Positions 9,733-22,774 of a DNA stretch of 64,000 nucleotides are shown here, piece by piece; position 1 is the stretch's first letter; the number at the start of each line of letters is the position of its first letter. Position numbers and translations under genes: made by a program. The DNA comes from Hemileia vastatrix (lineage: Eukaryota > Basidiomycota > Pucciniomycetes > Pucciniales > Zaghouaniaceae). Location of the stretch: NCBI GenBank assembly GCA_030280995.1, contig JASXTE010000001.1, positions 2,602,001 through 2,666,000 on the forward strand, in the 5' to 3' direction. The notes beneath the pieces were generated by a model, which was not told the origin of the DNA, made no database searches, and was given only the letters and a program-made list of their open reading frames with translations.

Positions 9733-10018
9733 AGGGGGTGTCAGTTCTGGCGAATCCGCACTTACAAATCCGCACTTAAATAAGTGCAGATTTCCAAAAC
9801 ACACTAGCCCCAATACTGGTGGATTTCAAAATGAAATAAGTCACTTATTTCACTCAAATCCGCACTTTCTCAACCAAAAGTGCTGATTTCACCATAAAGT
9901 CCCATTTCACTGATTTGTCAGCATCATCTCATTCATACGCAGCACTCCACAGCATAACACTTCATAACTCAAAACATCATACATCATTTAAATTTTCATA
10001 TCATATCATATAAGAGTC

Positions 10019-10645
10019 ATGCCTTCCTCACTTTCAAATCGTGATAAATTACATAAAGCAATGACATTCATGGCTCTTGAACTGCTCTTGGACTCTGATT
10101 GCGATTCTGATTCTGATCTAGAAGAAGATTTTGTCTTTTTATCAAAAATGGCCATGAAACGTTACCTTCTTCCCAGAAAGCCTCAAGTACTTCATACCCC
10201 CAAGTACACCATCCAAACACTTCTTAAACTATCTACAGCCAGTTTTAGACAGCTTTTCAAGACTTCTCAGGAATGTTTCCTTAAATTGCTTGCGCTTATT
10301 AAGGATCATCCCATATTTCACAATAATTCTCAAAAAGAACAACGACATCCTTCAATTCAATTGGCCATCACACTATGTCATTTGGGTTCAAATGGTAATG
10401 GAGCCGCTTTGAAACGTTTAGAAAATGTCTTTGATTTAGGGTATGGTTCAGTTAACACTTATACCAAACAATGTATCACTGCCATCGACTCCTTGTAATC
10501 TCAACTTCTCACCTGGCCAACAAAAGAAGAGCGACTTGAATCATCTCAGGTTATGCAAGCAGAGGGCTTCCCAGGATGTATTGGTTTTGTTGATGGTACT
10601 GCTATTCCTTTGAGCCAGAAACATGCTCAAGGTGAAAACAATCAC
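10019..10645 (+). pseudogene. Harbinger-A transposase, broken (5' portion only)
   Basis: The start MPSSLSNRDKLHKAMTF and the following ~200 residues match the intact transposase of Harbinger-B. The frame is stopped by TAA at 10496-10498 (GAA in copy B), resumes, reaches the first catalytic motif FVDGT, and loses similarity near 10645. The segments with the second Asp and the Glu of the DDE triad are missing. Further on, a ~96-bp spaced direct repeat (CTGCATTTTATTGAAG at about 10734 and 10830) marks rearranged sequence. Confidence 0.9.
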
Positions 10646-11327
10646 TTTCACATTCTCGTCAAATATTTTCACCAAATTATTTACAAGTCAAAAAAATTCT
10701 ATATCTGTTTTAAAAAATTGGCAATACTCTTCCCTGCATTTTATTGAAGCAAGGGGTGGATATCACCAAAATTTTTCTAAGTCATCAATTTCACATGTCA
10801 GATTTGAAAATTTGGAAATATCCCCCCCTGCATTTTATTGAAGTAAGTGGTGGAAGTCATCTAAATTTAATATAATTACGTAAATTATTAAATAAATATC
10901 TAATATATATCAATTTCCCTAGTTTAAAGTAATGACAATCCCTCAAGCCAAAATGCAGATCAAATCTAGAAACAAAAGTTTGGGACTTTCCACAGGTATA
11001 GGCTAGAGGAACCCCATGAAACAAATAAATGTTATCATGATTACCTTTTATACAACACAAGGTTGCTGGCCCATTACTTTAGTTGAGGAAATTGATACAT
11101 AAAAAATATTTATTAAAAATTTACGAAAAAATATAAAATTTTCAATGACAAATCTAATCCCCATACTTTTTGGATCTAAATAAAGTTATTTTAAATTGAT
11201 TAACTTTACCTTCTTTCATTACCTTATTGATTCTTTGAATCAACTTATGACTGATTTGAAATGAGCAACCAAATTGTGTTAAATCTTGACAGGATTCCAA
11301 ACCAGGAGGAGCTTTGGTCGTTTGATG
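10646..11327. other. Harbinger-A interior without recognisable coding
   Basis: Sequence after the point where similarity to the Harbinger-B transposase stops, up to the target duplication of gypsy-2. It contains a spaced direct repeat (about 10734-10770 and 10830-10866). I see no gene in it. Confidence 0.5.
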
Positions 11328-11332
11328 ATTAT
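11328..11332. repeat. Target site duplication of gypsy-2, left copy (ATTAT)
   Basis: Identical to 20711-20715 and directly adjacent to the TG start of the 5' LTR. Confidence 0.93.
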
Positions 11333-12449
11333 TGTCAGCCAGGCTGTACCAGGAGCCCAGTAAATCTTATGTTAAGTTATTGGACCTGAAAGAGGTCAAA
11401 AATTTATGCTTTTTATGTATATAAATTAATATTATATTGCATAATAAAATTAAGTACAAATTACCTTATTAAATAAAATTAAAATAAGGGTTATATTTAT
11501 TTTATTATTTTATTAATTATATACTATTAAAATAAACATAAATTATATTATATTCTATAAAAAATCGGGCGCATTTTTATGTATTTAAATAATTATAAAA
11601 TAATAATTAATTAATTATAATATTATATTATACTTATAAGGCAACATGTTGACTTATAATAATATTAATTAATTATTAGACCCTTATAATAATTTATAAA
11701 TTATTATCCCTGATTTTTGGGCGCTTCTGTGGCTCAAAATTATGTAATTAAATTTATTAAACCATTTAAACTAATTACATTCTCATATTTTAATCTAAAA
11801 TAATTACTTATATTAATTGTATGAATTAAACTAGTAATATATTACATTCCACTTTAAAATAGTACTGCATAATACTTATTTTAAATTACATTAGTTATTT
11901 TCTATATGTCTTGTACTTATTTATGCGTAATATTCAGGGGGAATCAATACTGGTGAAATATTGGCTACTGCATTTTAACAATTTAGTACATTTTTTTTGA
12001 TTTCTCACCCCTTAAATTTACTCATAAATTATTGTATTTACTTTTGTGGTGCTTCAGAGGGCCCCATGGCTATATAAGGGCCTTGGGAACCCCCTTCAGC
12101 TGCATCACTTACACTATTACACTTTATTTACACTTATACATTTTTTATACACATATTGATTCCTTTTCTTTTAACTAGTAATACATTTAGTTAAAATAAA
12201 ATAAATAAATACTATATAAAAAATCTTAAGGTTGTGGTAATAACATTAAAATATAATACTTGACTGCTGCGCATTGAAATTAAAATACTTACATTACAAT
12301 AATATTAAGACTACTCACTTTATATATTAAACCCTTTTTCCCTTGGTTGCGTCCTTCCCTCTTTTCCTACTTTCCATTCTTTGTCTTCTTGTGTTATATT
12401 CTCCTTTTTCTTATTTTCTTCTTCCACCTTCTAGACAACCGCGCCGATA
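11333..12449 (+). repeat. Gypsy-2 5' LTR (1117 bp)
   Basis: TGTCAGCC start, CCGATA end. TATATAA at 12071-12077 after the conserved CTTCAGAGG. Repeated at 19595-20710. Confidence 0.96.
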
Positions 12450-13390
12450 CTTGAGGGCCTTTCCAAATGACAAATCAAAGCTTGACGACCATTTTGGACA
12501 AACGTCAAAACGCACGGACCACTTGCGCAAAAAGGTGAACTTTTTCTGCGACCGTGAATCAAACCGGGGAACTAAATATAAGGTTTATATATTTTTAAAA
12601 GTCCTATATATTGTAAGTGATTTAACGATCACTACTGTAAGTCAATCTCTGCCACTTTCAAATAAATAAGATTGTTTATTGCAATAACAGTGTTTTTGGC
12701 TTAATTGCTGAAACACTGAGTGTAAGTGATCATATTTTATTTTTTTTATTCCTAGTTGACCATAATAGAGTATATCTCTTAGTCCTAGAAGCCATTTATT
12801 TTATTTAAATTATTTAATTAATTATCTTAAATATTTGGTATTATTGGTTGACCAAAATAGTATTTTATACTTAGTCCCAATAAATATTATTAATTATTTT
12901 TGGTTGACAATAATAATCCTCAGTGTATTTAGTCCCAAATTTAATTCTATTATTGATTATTGTTTTATAACATAAATAATAATCTTTAAATTTAAATTTT
13001 TATTTTTTTGATAAATTTGAAATAATAAATTAAAGTTTGATTATTTTAAAATAATACTTTTTCTTTATTGTTTTTAGGATTTAAAATAATAAATAATTTT
13101 ATTATTACTTTGAGAAATTTTTTTTTCTCTAATAATAATAAATTGTTTATTGTTGATAAATTCAAAATAATAATAAATAAACCTTATTGTTTAAATATTT
13201 TGAAATTTTAAATAAATTTTATTATCCAAATAAATTGAAATAATAAATTATTAAATTGAATCAATTTTATTTTAATTATTATTGTTGTAATTTCAAAATT
13301 AAACAGTATAATAAAGAACAATAATTAATTACCTTTTGAATCAGTGATTTTATATTAACGACTTGATTTTTTTTATCCCACAGATAAAAC
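12450..13390 (+). other. Gypsy-2 untranslated leader with repeats and splice-like signals
   Basis: Shares with gypsy-1 the hairpin AGTGAT-6nt-ATCACT (12616-12633), the CAGTG...CACTG segment (12688-12718) and GTAAGT donors at 12637 and 12722. A CCCACAG acceptor-like site ends at 13383, just before the ATG at 13391. Three GTTGAC...TTAGTCC repeats lie near 12752, 12845 and 12900; gypsy-1 has two. Confidence 0.45.
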
Positions 13391-14054
13391 ATGTCTTCCA
13401 AATTGAGTGAAACCATGGAAAATTTGAATGTGGATGAAATTGAAATTGATTATGATGCTGATACTGTGAGTTCTCCTAAAGTTGCACATAAAAAATCTTA
13501 TGCTAACAAGAAAAATTCACATAATTCAGGATGTGGAAATGATAGGAGAAGTAAACAAATCAAACCCCCTTCCCCCAGCACAACAGAATGAAGTAAAACC
13601 TCCAGTACCTCAAGAAGGTTTTCTAAAAGGCTTCAAAATAAAAAAACTTCCTCTGTCCCAGCAAATCAGCAATCTGTCTAGTCACATCAAAGAACTGAAG
13701 ACAGAAAACATGAAATACAAGGCAAAAGTAGACACCTTGTGGGATCAAGTTCAGGAACTCAGGACCCAAAATCAGGCCCAGGCCCCTCCTCAGTTGCCTC
13801 CCAGTCAGCCTCAGTTTCAGGCTCAACCTTCTCAGTCCCCCAGCTCCTCCACCCAAAATCAAAACACTCTACAAGTGGAACAGTGGAAATGGGATTACTT
13901 GATGAGCCATTACCAACAGAATGCTCAGCAGCCAGCAACTCAACACCCTGGCCCACACAGGACACAAACCTTCAATCCTACTCCTCAGTCACATCCTTAT
14001 CAGGGAGGCAGAAGAAAGAAAGCACAGGGGAAGTTTCCTCCTCTGCCATGGTAA
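13391..14054 (+). CDS. Gypsy-2 spliced gag leader ORF (exons 13391-13465 and 13530-14054)
   Basis: Exon 1 is 75 nt, as in gypsy-1. The intron is again exactly 64 nt (donor GTGAGT at 13466, acceptor CAG ending at 13529). Splicing moves into the alternative frame, which is open for 174 more codons to the TAA at 14052-14054, giving 199 residues. The unspliced frame is closed twice here (TGA 13589-13591, TAG 13679-13681) while the spliced frame is intact and closely matches gypsy-1. This supports the spliced product as the real one. The protein has a helical, coiled-coil-like segment followed by Pro/Gln-rich sequence and the end KFPPLPW. Function unknown; a structural Gag role is likely. Confidence 0.65.
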
Positions 14055-17000
14055 GTGATTTGGTTGATAAACATTTTGGTATTTATACTAATAAGAATTC
14101 TTCTACAGGTAATCTTATTGACTATGGTGAAAGAACAGTTAAACCTATTAAAAGACAACTTCCTGTAATTAGTAGCCCTAATGATGTTCTAAGCAAACTT
14201 TCTTTTGATGAACCATTACATTTGACCTCTACTTCTTTATTTAATCCTTCTCTTGCAATTAAAAATGATTCTGTTGCTCCTGAAATATATGTTTTACTTG
14301 AGAAAACTTCTGAAGAAATATTGAAAGGCTCTCCTGATTTTAATGTTATCAAAGATAAAATTTTAAGAGATTTATTAAAACATGAGAATGATAGATTAAA
14401 TAATTTACATTTACACTGCAAAGTGAGCTCTTCTGTCCAAGACACAGCTTATTTCAAATTTAAAGATACTTTAAATACCGTCCTTTCTCAGAAAAAGTCT
14501 ATTAGAAATGATCACAGATCACTCTCTGATAAAAATAATCATCTTAATAAACTTATCAATGATATGAAGCCACTTATGGATGAAAATACTTCCTTGAAAA
14601 ATGACAATAAGCTTCTGCACAGTGAATTAAGAAAATTGAAAATTGATTTCCAGAATTTGAGTAATAAATTCTCAGTAGAAGAGGAAAGAAATTTTCTATC
14701 TATTGCTAAAATTAATGATCAACTATCTTATATCCCTGAATTAAGGAATAAATTATCTGATCTTGAGAAAAATGTTTCTACATTACAAGCTATTCATGAT
14801 GACAATTGTGATGAGTTAAGAAATAATACTAAACTTACTGTTAATTATAAAAATAAACAGCCTGAACAGGGTGTTTCTTCTCTCACTTGTAATGCCCCAA
14901 TTAAACCAGTTGATAACTTGTCTGAGAAGTCTGGTGCTTCAAACAAAAAGTATTTTGATACTCACAATGAGCCATCTGCCTCTGTCAGTAATGAAATATC
15001 TGAACACCTTTCAAGACTTCAAGAATTGATTACCTTGAATAATTCAACCCATAAGGCTGACCACCCTAGCAGTAATAAAAACTGGCCTAAACTGGACCAA
15101 TATCCTACATTTGATGGTGATTCTTCATCTGATTGGCAACACTTTATCCAAAGAATTGATAATTTGAAGAAGTCATATAAATTAACAGATGAAGAAATTG
15201 TTTCTAAGTTAATTTCTTTATTCTCCAATGTAGCCTTAATGTGGTATGAATCTGTTTTATTGGATGATATCCATTATACATGGAATGAATGGAAAACCTT
15301 GATTGAGAATCAGTTTGGTGGTTCAAAATTTAGATTGGCTCAGCAGAGATTGTATGAGAAATCTAAATATGTTTCTTCCTCTGTTGATAAACCAATTGTT
15401 TTTCTTATGAAAGTAACAAAAATCCTGAGAGCTATTGATCCAAAAATGAATTATGATATTTGGAGAGATAAAATTCTTTATAAATTACCAAATTCTCTAA
15501 GAGATTTAATTGTGGCTAGAACTGAGCATGTAAAGGAACATTCTTCTTTTATTAATATCTGTAATGAAGTATTACTTAACCATAGATATGAACCAAAGAA
15601 TTATCCTATGAAATCTTATCATGATCAGAGTAAGCCCTCTACCAGACCTCCAGAAAAACCTGGTAAGCCCTCTGCCCCAGTTGCACCCAAAAAATATGCA
15701 ACTAATACTTGTTTTAAATGTAACAAACCTTGGCAGAAGGGCCATGTGTGTGACAAGAAAATTCATCTTGTTGAACAAACTGCAGACACTGAGGATGCTG
15801 ATGTTGATCTCAATGATTCTTCCAGTGACTTTGACAGTAATATCTCCTATAAAAATGACTCCCTTAAAGATGTCTTAATGTTGGAACAAGATGTGCAATA
15901 TTTAGACAATATTTCTGAGGAGTGTAATTTAGATTTATCTTTAGTAGAAAATGCTGAAATCATTAAAGATATTACTGACAGCTCTATATCCATATCCCCT
16001 TTGAAGGCACCAGTTATCATTAATGGTAAAAATTTTGAGGTTGTTCTTGACTCTGGTGCTGGAGGAAGTGTGGTGTCTGAAAAGGCACTGGCTTCAGTGG
16101 ATAAAGATTATATGGATAAATTATTACCTATGACATGTGAAAAATGGAGAGGTTATGGCTCTATTTTGTGTCCCATTGGCAAATACAAAGCCACTGTATT
16201 CTTCAAATATAATGGTGGTTTTGTCAGAGCTGTTTGTGAATTTGTTGTCATGAGAAATGATAATTTGAGCAATTGGTTTATTATGGGTAATGACATTCTG
16301 ACCATGTTTGGTGTAAAATTGGACCCTTCCAATAATTGTTTCACATTGGGATTGAATGGCAAAAGGAAATTCAAAATTTCTTCCCCTAGAAGATCTTCTG
16401 CATATTTGTTAAAGTCTTGTAACTCATTAATTCAATGTACAGGTAGACCAACAAATGAAATGGATAGTTTATTAACTGAAATAAATACTGCTTCTTTTGG
16501 TGATCAATTAACTAGTGAGCAGAAGGATTCTATAATTGCCTCAATTACCTCTTTTCCTATGGCTTTTGCCCATGGTTCTCATGTCCTAGGAGTTGTTAAG
16601 GATGAAATGAGAATTACTTTATCCTGTAACTTGAGTGATATTCCTCCTAGTCTTAAGAAAAAACCATATCCTGCTTCTCCAACAAAAAGAAAGGATATTG
16701 AAGATAATATTTCTACCTTATTAAAAATGAATATAATTGAGAAAGTGGATGTCACCCCAAAATATTGTGTCATATCCCCAGTCTTGATTTCTTATGAAAA
16801 AGATAAGGCTAGATTATGTGGAGATTACAGAGCATTAAACACTTATACTGTGAATGATATTTATCCTTTTCCCAGAATTAATTCAATTCATGCTACCTTA
16901 CAGGGTGCAAAATTTATTAGTTGTCTGGATGGCAATAAAGGTTATCATCAAATTCCTGTTGAGAAAAATTCACAAAATTTTTTACTAATTGCTACTCATA

Positions 17001-19552
17001 TGGGAATATATAAGTATGTTAGGATGCCATTTGGCCCTAAAAATGCTCCTTCAGTTTTTCAAAAAGTCATGGATAACACTTTCCATCAAGAAATAATTGA
17101 AGGATGGCTCATGGTTTATAATGATGACATTATAATTTTTTCTAAAACTTTTGATGAACATATGATTCACTTAAATAGAGTTTTCTAAAAAATGGATGAA
17201 ATCAATATGACCTTGTCCTTAAAAAAGTGTAAATTTGGTTTTCAATCCTTGAAAGTCCTTGGCCATGTTGTGTCAGGCTTACAAATTTTTGTAGACCAAA
17301 ACAAAGTTGCTGCCATTCAAAATGTGAAAGCACCAACTTCTGTAAGAGAAATCCAAAGTTTTTTGGGTATGTGTGGCTATTATAGACAATATATTAAAAA
17401 TTATCAGGTCATAGCCTTGCCTCTTACAAAACTGACCAGAAAAGATGTTGCCTTTCTCTGGAATAATGACTGTCAAAAAGCTTTTGATACATTTAAAAGT
17501 TGCTTAATGACAGCCCCTATATTGGCTCTTCCAGATTTCAACAAACCTTTTGTCCTATACACAGATTCTAGCTTTGTTGGTCTGGGTGCTGCCCTTCACC
17601 AAAAACAAATTATTAATGATAAATCCTCAGAGGTTGTAATTTGTTATATTTCAAGAACCTTAAGAAATAGTGAATTGAAATATGGTGCCACTCAATTAGA
17701 GTGCTTAGCAGTTGTTTGGGCTCTTGAAAAACTTCATTACTACCTAGATGACCAGAAGTTTGAACTATTAGCTGGCTGTAGTGCTGTGAAGTCCCTCTTA
17801 AACCTGAAGACACCAAATAGACATATGTTTAGGTGGCAACTGGCTGTTCAAGAGTACAGGGGAAGAATGACAATTATCCATAGAGCTGGAAATGTTCACT
17901 CCAATGTTGATATGCTGTCAAGACTACCCCTACCTAATAATGACTCCAATCCTGCCTATGTCCCTGAGGATGATAACATTCACATTTATGGTATATATAT
18001 TGTGGACATGGAGGAAGAATTGTTGAAATTAATTCTGGATTCATATGAAAAAGATTCTGATTTGAATAAATTGGTTACTATCTTGAATGATCCAAAGAAT
18101 GCTTCAATTCAAGCATTAATAAAAACTCTCCCTCCCACCAAAGTACCAAACTGCTTTGACTAAAGGAAAGTTTTCAATTGATGATGGTTATATTTATTAC
18201 AGGAGAAACTTACTAATGTAATTGTTATTTCTCCTTCAATGAAAGAAATCATCTTAAAATTATGTCATAATGACATATTAGCTGGTCATTTTGATCTTAA
18301 AAAAACTATGGTCAGGATTAAAAACACTGCATGGTGGGCTAATATGTCTGAAGACACAAAATTATATGTTGAATCTTGTGATTCTTGCCAAAAATCTAAA
18401 AGATTGACTGGTAAAAGAGCAGGATTAATGCAACATATTGAAGCACCTGATGCTCCTTGGCAAATCATTAATATGGATTTTGTCACTGGTCTTCCTGTAG
18501 CAGGGAAAGACAGTTATAATTCTTGCTGGGTTATAGTGGACAGATTCAATAAAATGTGTGAATTCATTCCTACCCACAAAGATGTTTCCACCAAAGATTT
18601 AGCCTTTTTGTGGTGGTCACATATGTTTAATATTGTTGGATTTCCAAAAGCCATCATATCTGATAGAGACCCAAAGTTTACTTCTGAATTTTGGATGTCT
18701 TTGATGGATATATGTGGTTGTGAGTTGAAATTATCCACTGCCCACCATCCTCAAACTGATGGACTGGCTGAAAGGATGATTCAAACCTTGGAAGATATGA
18801 TTAGAAGTTATTGTGCCTTTGGATTAGAATATAAAGACAATGACAGATTTACACATGACTGGGTAAACTTACTTCCAGGTCTTGAATTTGCTTATAATAG
18901 CACTGTTCATTCTGTCACTGAGAAAAAGCCTTTTTAGCTATGGCTAGGTTATGTTCCAAGTACTCCTGCTCAAATACTCAATAACAAATTACCAAAGTTG
19001 GAATTACATCCTGGTGTGAAGTCTTTTCTCCAAATGCAGCAACTGTGCAGAAAACATGCCCAAAGTTGTATTGATAAAGCATTTGAATATGAGAAAAAGA
19101 GATGGGATAAATCCCATAAAGAGCACACTTTTAAAAAGGGTGATGAAGTTCTAATATCTACAGTTCACTTCAATTTACAAGGCAATAACAAATTAAAGGA
19201 TCCATTTGTAGGACCATTTGTTGTTAAAAGAATGGTGGGAGATAATGCAGTAGAAGTTATATTGTATTCTCCTTATGACAGAAAACATCCTGTTTTTCCC
19301 ATTTCCCTCCTTAAACCTTATACTTCCAACAGTGACTTATTTCCTAAGAGAAGGGGAAGACCCAAGAAAAATCCTCAGGAAGTCACAGAAATTGCAGAAA
19401 TTGATAAAATTCTTAATAACAGAGCTATCACCTCTGAAAAAGGTATTGAATATTTATTGAGATATAAAAATATATCATCTGAGAATGATAAATGGATACC
19501 TGGAAAAGAGATTTCTAACCTTTCCACTCTATTAAAAAAGTATAAAAATTAA
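14048..19552 (+). pseudogene. Gypsy-2 Gag-Pol, inactivated
   Basis: From the ATG at 14048 (overlapping the TGGTAA stop of the preceding ORF) one frame runs through the coiled-coil region, Gag, zinc knuckle (CFKCNKPWQKGHVC), protease (DSGAGG) and most of RT to a TAA at 17186-17188 (CAA in gypsy-1). RT end and RNase H follow (17192 to about 18140). Then come indels near 18140-18210, integrase (18239-18937, TAG after EKKPF) and the AT-hook plus chromodomain end (to 19552). The RT active site reads YNDD instead of YIDD. Unlike gypsy-1, the gag leader and pol share one frame here, so the family's ancestral layout was probably a single long frame from 14048. Confidence 0.93.
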
Positions 19553-19594
19553 AAATCTTAGCATTTTTTTATTGTTTTTTTTAGAGTGAGGGAG

Positions 19595-20710
19595 TGTCAG
19601 CCAGGCCGTACCAGGAGCCCAGTAAAACTTATGTTAAGTTATTGGACCTGAAAGAGGGCAAAAATTTATGCTTTTTATGTATATAAATTAATATTATATT
19701 GCATAATAAAATTAAGTACAAATTACCTTATTAAATAAAATTAAAAGAAGGGTTATATTTATTTTATTATTTTATTAATTATATGATATTAAAATAAAAA
19801 TAAATTATATTATATTCTATAAAAAATCGGGCGCATTTTTATGTATTTAAATAATTATAAAATAATAATTAATTAATTATAATATTATATTATACTTATA
19901 AGGCAACATGTTGACTTATAATAATATTAATTAATTATTAGACCCTTATAATAATTTATACATTATTATCCCTGATTTTTGGGCGCTTCTGTGGCTCAAA
20001 ATTATGTAATTAAATTTATTAAACCATTTAAACTAATTACATTCTCATATTTTAATCTAAAATAATTACTTATATTAATTGTATGAATTAAACTAGTAAT
20101 ATATTACATTCCACTTTAAAATAGTACTGCATAATACTTATTTTAAATTACATTAGTTATTTTCTATATGTCTTGTACTTATTTATGCGTAATATTCAGG
20201 GGGAATCAATACTGGTGAAATATTGGCTACTGCATTTTAACAATTTAGTACATTTTTTTGATTTCTCACCCCTTACATTTACTCATAAATTATTGTATTT
20301 ACTTTTGTGGCACTTCAGAGGTCCCCATGGCTATATAAGGGCCTTGGGAACCCCCTTCAGCTGCATCACTTACACTATTACACTTTATTTACACTTATAC
20401 ATTTTTTATACACGTATTGATTCCTTTTCTTTTAACTAGTAATACATTTAGTTGAAATAAAATAAATAAATACTATATACAAAATCTTAAGGTTGCGGTA
20501 AGAAAATTAAACTATAATACTTGACTGCTGCGCATTGAAATTAAAATACTTACATTACAATAATATTAAGACTACTCACTTTATATATTAAACCCTTTTT
20601 CCCTTGGTTGCGTCCTTCCCTCTTTTCCTACTTTCCATTCTTTGTCTTCTTGTGTTTCTTTCTCCTTTTTCTTCTTTCCTTCTTCCACCTTCTAGACGAC
20701 CGCGCCGATA
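19595..20710 (+). repeat. Gypsy-2 3' LTR (1116 bp)
   Basis: Follows a purine-rich tract (AGAGTGAGGGAG). Ends CCGATA at 20710, then the target duplication ATTAT. TATATAA at 20332-20338. Confidence 0.96.
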
Positions 20711-20715
20711 ATTAT
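20711..20715. repeat. Target site duplication of gypsy-2, right copy (ATTAT)
   Basis: Matches 11328-11332 exactly. Confidence 0.93.
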
Positions 20716-22597
20716 CCTTAGAAGAATTCCAAATAGTTTTGATGATACCATTTCCCAAACCAAAATCAATGATGCACTGGTGACCTGGAAAATATAAACC
20801 ATGTCATTTGATTTTAGCTGGAGATGGTATTGGTTGGCCAGTAATCGGTTTGATATATGAGAATATACCAAAAGTAAAAAAATTGGTGTCATTGGTATTG
20901 GTGTGAATTTTATTGTGAAATCCAGAATGAGTGATAATAACATTAGAAAATAAAAGTTATTTGTGGCTGATATCTTCCCATTTGGAGTCACACCAATTTG
21001 TTATTCCAACTTTGGTTGCAAGTTCATGATTTTTTTCAAATGCTTTATTACAGTGCTTTTTGAGTCAAAGAGCAAGAAAAGAGTTAAAGGAAGGAAGAGT
21101 GTCCCATAAGCAAAAATCTTCATCTTTTTGAGCTTTAGTGATATTCTTGAGAAATGAATATATGCCTATATAATTGAAATGCCTAGATAATAATCATATA
21201 AGAGTTTCAGAATCCTTATCCTCTAAATATGCAATATAAAAATGTGAAATAAGACAAGTGAAATTTGGAAAAAAGGCTCAACTTCAAAGGTCAAAATCTC
21301 AGCAACCAGTGAACCTAATTCAAACCTGTTTGTGGGAAATGAAATATTTGCTTTATTAGAATCTTCAGTTAAAGGACATGTGATTTAAATAAACCTAACC
21401 CTAATTTGTTACATAAAAAATGAAATAAAAATTTAAATTGGGAAAAAAAGGCTCAACTTTAACGGTCAATATCTCAGCAACCACTGAATCAAATTCAAAT
21501 CTGTTTGTGGGAAATGAAAGGTAGCCTTCAGGAGAATCCTCAGTAAAAAGAACATTAGATTTGAATAATTCTAACCCTAATTCCAAGTCTGATTTTCAAA
21601 TTTTACAAAAACTTGAAAAGTGGTAATGAAGATGAGATCAACAGGAGTTTTATAAGTTCACTGTTATCCAGATAAGAGTCATACATATATTTAAGTATGA
21701 AATTTTCATAAAAAGAATGAGACATCATATAGGCATGAAAAAAAGGAGATGAAACTTACCTTGATTGAAAAGTAGGAAAAATAGAGTGAGAAAGATTGAT
21801 GTTGGAATTGTGGGGAAATTGAATATGGAGTAAGTGAAATGCATAAAGAATGTGCAATGTATGTGTTTCAATGAAATGGAGCCAAAAAAAAGTGAAATAA
21901 GGGAAAGGGGGGATAATGACCATGCCAAGGAGGGATGAAGAGTAGGGTGATGGAGCTAAAAAAGAAAGTAAAGAGGGAGAGAAAAAAAAGGTTAATTATA
22001 CCATTGAAATCCAAAATAACCACTTACAAAAAAATTTAGATAAAAAAAATAAAATAAACAGAAAAAAACAAAAAAATTATAATTAGTAATCAAAAAATTA
22101 AAAAAAAGAATAAAATGACTTACCTGGAGAGATGAGATGACAAAATGAATGAAACCAAATTGTTTGAGGGATGTTGGAGGAGAATAGGAAAAGGAGATGA
22201 GGGATGAATGAAAAAAAAAATCACTGACAAAATATGTGATTTCAGAAAATATGCAATTTCATGTTGAGCTGGTGAAAGAAAACCAATGAGCCATCCAAAA
22301 AAAGATTTTCACTGTAAATTCCAAAAAAAAATGAATATGCAACAAACCAAAATACCAACCCAAGTGAATGAAGTACACAAAGAGGACATTTGGAGAGTAC
22401 AAAATGGTATGGGAAAGAAAGGGATGATGTGGCCAACATGTGGTTTTGAAAAAAAAAATCACGAAAAAAGTGCTGATTTGAGGTCAGAACTGACACCCAT
22501 TTTTGAAATAGGTGACTTTTTTGCAAAATTTAAGTGCTGATTTGGTTTGAAATCCGCACTTAAGTTAAGTGCGGATTTTCCAGAACTGACACCCCCT
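20716..22597 (+). repeat. Right arm of Harbinger-A with an internal direct duplication
   Basis: Continuation of the DNA transposon after the nested gypsy-2. A segment of about 160 bp is duplicated in tandem (about 21255-21410 and 21420-21580; shared core CTCAGCAACCA and TGTTTGTGGGAAATGAAA). The last 500 bp match, in inverse orientation, the left part of Harbinger-B. No ORF here looks coding. Confidence 0.7.
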
Positions 22598-22774
22598 ATT
22601 GAGTCTTTGTAAAACTAAATTGTATACTTTTTTTTATTTTACCCAAAATATAAGACCTACAGGCTATTGAAAATAAAATCTTCACTTACTCAATTAAAAA
22701 AATATTTATATTAAAATAAAAATAAAAATAGTCCTTGAAGTGTATAATTTGAAAGGTTGTTATGGAAATTAATG

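Larger units (their letters stand above)
11333..20710 (+). mobile_element. Gypsy-2: complete LTR retrotransposon nested in Harbinger-A
   Basis: LTRs at 11333-12449 and 19595-20710, both TGTCAG...CCGATA. The 5-bp target duplication ATTAT stands at 11328-11332 and 20711-20715, a perfect match, which fixes both boundaries. Internal layout equals gypsy-1. The two LTRs differ at a modest number of scattered positions, so it is somewhat older than gypsy-1 by eye. Pol carries nonsense and frameshift changes, so this copy cannot act on its own. Confidence 0.97.
9733..22597 (+). mobile_element. Harbinger-A: PIF/Harbinger DNA transposon split by gypsy-2
   Basis: The left end (AGGGGGTGTCAGTTCTGGC, from 9733) and the right end (its reverse complement, finishing at 22597) are inverted repeats shared with Harbinger-B. 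Without the nested retrotransposon the element is about 3.5 kb. Each end carries a subterminal palindrome built on AAATCCGCACTT (9766-9793 and 22550-22578). The flanking triplets (ATA on the left, ATT on the right) do not match exactly, so the target duplication is unclear. The transposase is broken, so the copy is not autonomous. Confidence 0.82.

Noticed and set aside
13589..13681. Stops in the gypsy-2 gag leader as evidence that gag is dead
   Set aside because: They affect only the unspliced frame; the spliced alternative frame is open through the region.
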